DNA from: CAG-791 sp000431495
GTDB lineage: Bacteria; Bacillota; Clostridia; Lachnospirales; Lachnospiraceae
NCBI GenBank assembly: GCA_052117605.1
Contig: JBQKIT010000003.1
Length of the DNA: 64,000 nucleotides
Direction: 5' to 3' (one strand)
In this document: positions 61,059 to 64,000 of the stretch, in pieces
Numbering within the stretch: position 1 is the stretch's first letter
How the letters are laid out: every line of letters begins with the position of its first letter
Made by a program: the position numbers and the translations under genes
The notes under the pieces: model-generated
What the model was told of the DNA's origin: nothing
What the model saw: the letters and a program-made list of their open reading frames with translations, nothing else
The model's database searches: none

Positions 61059-62627
61059 ATGACATTACAGGAACTTCTGACAGATTTGGAATATGAGCTT
61101 CAGACTGCGGACGGGCAGGCTGTGCCGAAAGACTCGGAAAGAGGAAGAAAGCTGCTTTCCAGGGAAATTTCCGATATCACGAATGATTCGAGAAAGGCGG
61201 AAGCCGGGATGCTGTTTTTTGCCATCCGGGGAGCCAACTCGGACGGACATGATTATGCAGCACAGGTGGCGGAGCAGGGCGCAGCGGCAATTCTTGCAGA
61301 GCATCCGCTGGTGCTTTCAAGGGACGGACAGGATGTGCTGCAGCTTCCGGCGGTGATCTGTGTGAAATCCACACGGCTTGGGATGGCACTGATATCTTCG
61401 GCCTTTTACGGACATCCGTCCCGCAGGATGAAGATGATCGGCATTACCGGAACGAAGGGAAAGACAACAACCACGTACCTGGTAAGGTCCATTCTGGAAC
61501 GTGCGGGGATTGATATGGGCCTGATCGGAACCATTGAGTCTGCGTGGCACGGGAATCATCATCCGGCAAACAATACAACCCCGGAGTCCATTGTTCTGCA
61601 GAAGACGCTCAGGGAGATGGCAGATGACGGTGTACAGGCGGTTGTCATGGAGGTCTCGTCGCAGGCACTGAAGCTCGACCGTACGGCAGGAATCGTGTTT
61701 GACATTGGTGTATTTACGAATCTGTCGGAGGACCATATCGGTCCGAATGAGCATGAGAGCTTTGAAGAGTATCTGCACTGCAAGAGTCTTTTGTTCCGCC
61801 AGTGCAAACTCGGCATCGTAAACGGCGATGATCCCTATGCGGACCGGATCCTGGAGGGAAGCACCTGTCAGGTGGAGCGTTACGGCCTGCAGCCGGAAAA
61901 TGATCTGTATGCAGAGAACCTTCAGCTGGCAGATAAGCCGGGGGAGCTTGGAATTTGCTTTGATGCGAAGGGAATTCTTACTCTTTCCTGCGAGGTTCCG
62001 ACACCGGGACGCTTCAGTGTTTATAACGCACTGGCCGCCATCGCCATCTGCCATCATTTCGGTGTTTCACCGGATGATATTGAGAAGGCTCTGCTTTCCG
62101 CAAAGGCGAAGGGAAGAATTGAGCTGGTGAAGGTCAGCGATGCTTTTACGCTGATGATTGATTATGCGCATAACGCAGTGGCGCTGGAAAGCCTTCTTTC
62201 CACGTTAAGAGAGTATCACCCGCACAGGCTGATTTCGCTGTTCGGCTGCGGAGGAAACCGGTCGAAGGTTCGTCGTTTTGAAATGGGAGAGGTTTCCGGC
62301 AGGCTTGCGGACTTTACCATCATTACGTCCGACAATCCGCGGAACGAGGAACCGATGGCAATCATTGATGATATTGTGACCGGTATTTCCAGAACGGATG
62401 GGAAGTATGTCACCATTCCGGACCGGAAAGAGGCCATTGCGTATGCGATCCATCACGGAGAACCCGGGGATATCATCGTTCTTGCAGGGAAAGGTCACGA
62501 GGACTATCAGGAGATCAGGGGAGTAAAATATCCCATGGATGAACGCGTGATCATCGCGGATATTCTGAAAGAGGATGCGCAGGAAGGGGAGCGGGAAGCA
62601 ATGCTCCGGCACCCGGAGAATGAATGA
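61059..62627 (+). CDS. murE: UDP-N-acetylmuramoyl-tripeptide synthetase, meso-DAP type
   Basis: 522 residues. Mur ligase adding the third peptide residue to the peptidoglycan precursor. ATP loop GITGTKGKTTTTYL, NNTTPESIVLQ, MEVSSQALKLDR, and in the C-terminal domain SDNPRNEEP. A DNPR motif marks enzymes that take meso-diaminopimelate, so the wall is predicted to be DAP type. The last 20 residues are acidic/Glu-rich. SD AAAGGAAAGG. Its stop overlaps priA by ATGA. Confidence 0.95.
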   Translation: MTLQELLTDLEYELQTADGQAVPKDSERGRKLLSREISDITNDSRKAEAGMLFFAIRGANSDGHDYAAQVAEQGAAAILAEHPLVLSRDGQDVLQLPAVICVKSTRLGMALISSAFYGHPSRRMKMIGITGTKGKTTTTYLVRSILERAGIDMGLIGTIESAWHGNHHPANNTTPESIVLQKTLREMADDGVQAVVMEVSSQALKLDRTAGIVFDIGVFTNLSEDHIGPNEHESFEEYLHCKSLLFRQCKLGIVNGDDPYADRILEGSTCQVERYGLQPENDLYAENLQLADKPGELGICFDAKGILTLSCEVPTPGRFSVYNALAAIAICHHFGVSPDDIEKALLSAKAKGRIELVKVSDAFTLMIDYAHNAVALESLLSTLREYHPHRLISLFGCGGNRSKVRRFEMGEVSGRLADFTIITSDNPRNEEPMAIIDDIVTGISRTDGKYVTIPDRKEAIAYAIHHGEPGDIIVLAGKGHEDYQEIRGVKYPMDERVIIADILKEDAQEGEREAMLRHPENE

Positions 62628-64000
62628 CATATTACTATGCACAGATAATCATTGATATTTCGCACGGACGGCTGGACCGCCCGTTTACTTACAGGATTCC
62701 CGAAGCACTTCAGAACGATCTATGCCTCGGGAGTCTTGTTGTTGTACCGTTTGGGAAGGGAGATACGAAACGGAAGGGGTACGTGATCGGGTTTTCGAAC
62801 ACATGTGAGTACCCGGATGGAAAGCTGAAGGAAATTGAAGCCATAGCCTCCGGCGGAACCGATGTAACCGGAGACAACGCGGTGCGTCTTGCTCTCTGGA
62901 TGAAGCAGCGCTATGGCTCCACGATGGCCGTTGCACTTCGCACGGTTCTGACCTCCAGGAAGCAGGCAAAGCCATGCGAACACCGGAGCATTCATCTGCT
63001 TCTTTCAAAGGAAGATGCGGAGAAGAAGCGCCATGAATTTGCCATGAAGCATCAGGTGGCAAGGGAAAGACTTCTGAGGGAGCTGATGGAGGCACCGGAT
63101 CAGCCGTACAGTCTGGTCATTCAGAAGCTTCACGTAACCGCTCCGGTGATTGCGGCCCTGAAGAAGCAGGGGATTCTGGAAGTAAGGACCGAAACGTTTC
63201 TTCGAAATCCGGTATCCATTGAGAAATGCGAGGAAGCGGGGATTCGTCTGAGTCCGGAGCAAAGAGCCATCTCAGAAGGGGTGCTGCAGGATTTTGAAGC
63301 GCTTCAGGAGGGGAAGGACATCCCTCGTGTCAGCCTGATTCATGGCATTACGGGCAGCGGCAAAACGGAAGTATATATCGCCATCATTGAGGAAATTGTA
63401 AAAAGGGGACGGCAGGCAATCATGCTGATTCCGGAAATCTCCCTGACCTATCAGACGCTGATGCGGTTTTACCGGCATTTCGGTGACCGGGTATCCGTGA
63501 TGAATTCCACCCTTTCCGAGAGTGAGAAGAGCGATCAGTTTGAGCGGGCAAGACGCGGAGAAATCGATGTCATCATAGGACCCAGGTCTGCACTTTTTAC
63601 GCCGTTTCCAAGGATTGGCGCCATCATCATGGATGAGGAGCATGAGAGCAGCTATAAGAATGAATCCATGCCGAAATACCACACAAGAGAGGTGGCGGAA
63701 AAGATTGCGTCCATGCAGAACGGAGTGGTCGTTCTGGGATCGGCTACGCCGTCGCTGGAATCCTATTATCAGGCGAAGGAGGGAAAGTATCGCCTGTATG
63801 AGCTCTCCCGGCGCCTGACCGGCGGAACGCTGCCGTCAGTCGAGATTACGGATCTGCGGGAAGAGCTCAGAGCGGGCAATCACTCCATTCTTTCCAGACG
63901 TCTTTCGGAGCTTGTTTCGGATCGCCTTGCCAAAGGGCAGCAGACCATGCTCTTTTTAAACCGGAGAGGCTTTTCCGGGTTTGTTTCCTGCAGAAGCTGC
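62624..64000 (+). CDS. priA: Primosomal helicase PriA, N-terminal part
   Basis: First 459 codons; the gene runs past the window end. It restarts stalled replication forks. The 3'-DNA-binding domain is N-terminal (YYYAQIIIDISHGRLDRPFTYRIP, LCLGSLVVVPFGKG), followed by a winged-helix-like linker and the helicase domain with Walker A GITGSGKTEVY, IPEISLTYQ, the DEEH box and GSATPSLESYY. The sequence ends in LNRRGFSGFVSCRSC, the beginning of the zinc-binding Cys array. ATG 62624 overlaps the murE stop (ATGA). No frame break is seen. Confidence 0.94.
   Translation, partial: MTYYYAQIIIDISHGRLDRPFTYRIPEALQNDLCLGSLVVVPFGKGDTKRKGYVIGFSNTCEYPDGKLKEIEAIASGGTDVTGDNAVRLALWMKQRYGSTMAVALRTVLTSRKQAKPCEHRSIHLLLSKEDAEKKRHEFAMKHQVARERLLRELMEAPDQPYSLVIQKLHVTAPVIAALKKQGILEVRTETFLRNPVSIEKCEEAGIRLSPEQRAISEGVLQDFEALQEGKDIPRVSLIHGITGSGKTEVYIAIIEEIVKRGRQAIMLIPEISLTYQTLMRFYRHFGDRVSVMNSTLSESEKSDQFERARRGEIDVIIGPRSALFTPFPRIGAIIMDEEHESSYKNESMPKYHTREVAEKIASMQNGVVVLGSATPSLESYYQAKEGKYRLYELSRRLTGGTLPSVEITDLREELRAGNHSILSRRLSELVSDRLAKGQQTMLFLNRRGFSGFVSCRSC

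Noticed and set aside
1..64000. Search for CRISPR arrays, insertion sequences, prophage genes, attachment sites and replication origins
   Set aside because: No regularly spaced repeats, transposase, integrase or phage motifs, and no DnaA-box cluster were seen.

Overview
The window reads as chromosome from an anaerobic, gut-type member of the Clostridia, most likely Lachnospiraceae. Grounds: a group 4 Ech-type [NiFe] hydrogenase, a glycoside-hydrolase cluster for plant or host glycans, a GerMN-domain lipoprotein, an ABC permease of a type common in this family, a CD1871A-type CXXC mini-protein, strong Shine-Dalgarno sites with frequent TTG/GTG starts, and a MurE of the meso-diaminopimelate type. 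Base composition looks near balanced, gene density is high, and most genes lie in tight operons with ATGA or GTGA overlaps. I see no prophage, transposon, CRISPR array or rRNA.

Layout. 1-6.2 kb: a three-gene polysaccharide-degradation operon (beta-helix glycosidase, cut by the window edge; GH2; domain-permuted GH3) closed by a bidirectional terminator. 6.2-7.2 kb: a minus-strand zinc-ribbon membrane protein. 7.3-13.8 kb: arginine biosynthesis, with argG divergent from argC-GNAT-argJ-argB-argD and ARG-box-like sites in the shared promoter region. 13.9-15.3 kb: an orphan solute-binding protein. 15.5-23.6 kb: comEA, a two-component system, a GerMN lipoprotein, comEC, holA and a DUF1653 protein. 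23.7-26.1 kb: a family 2 glycosyltransferase and glyA. 26.2-26.5 kb: two tRNA-Leu genes, one with the uncommon AAG anticodon. 26.5-29.5 kb: a GtrII-like membrane glucosyltransferase divergent from a GH25 lysozyme with an Ala/Gln-rich tail. 29.7-32.4 kb: comM/yifB split by a frameshift, then dprA. 32.5-34.5 kb: a three-gene redox cassette (CXXC mini-protein, membrane polyferredoxin, TlpA-like lipoprotein). 34.6-38.0 kb: a YtrA-type GntR regulator with an ABC exporter. 38.2-48.6 kb: the Ech hydrogenase (six subunits) fused transcriptionally to hypF-C-D-E. 48.7-51.9 kb: hisS and aspS. 51.95-53.5 kb: a yybP-ykoY-type (Mn2+) riboswitch with an expression platform in front of an orphan OadB-like membrane protein and a 39-residue OadG-like partner. 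53.5-55.5 kb, minus strand: Sfp-type PPTase and a CorB/CNNM-type membrane protein. 55.6-64 kb: secDF fusion, recJ, nagB, murE and the first 459 codons of priA.

The most unusual locus is the Mn2+-type riboswitch controlling a stand-alone decarboxylase beta-subunit homologue with no alpha subunit beside it. This suggests a metal- or sodium-transport role outside the classical decarboxylase pump. Second are the redox cassette at 32.5-34.5 kb and the split comM. Everything here was read by eye; family names rest on motif recognition, not on database searches.
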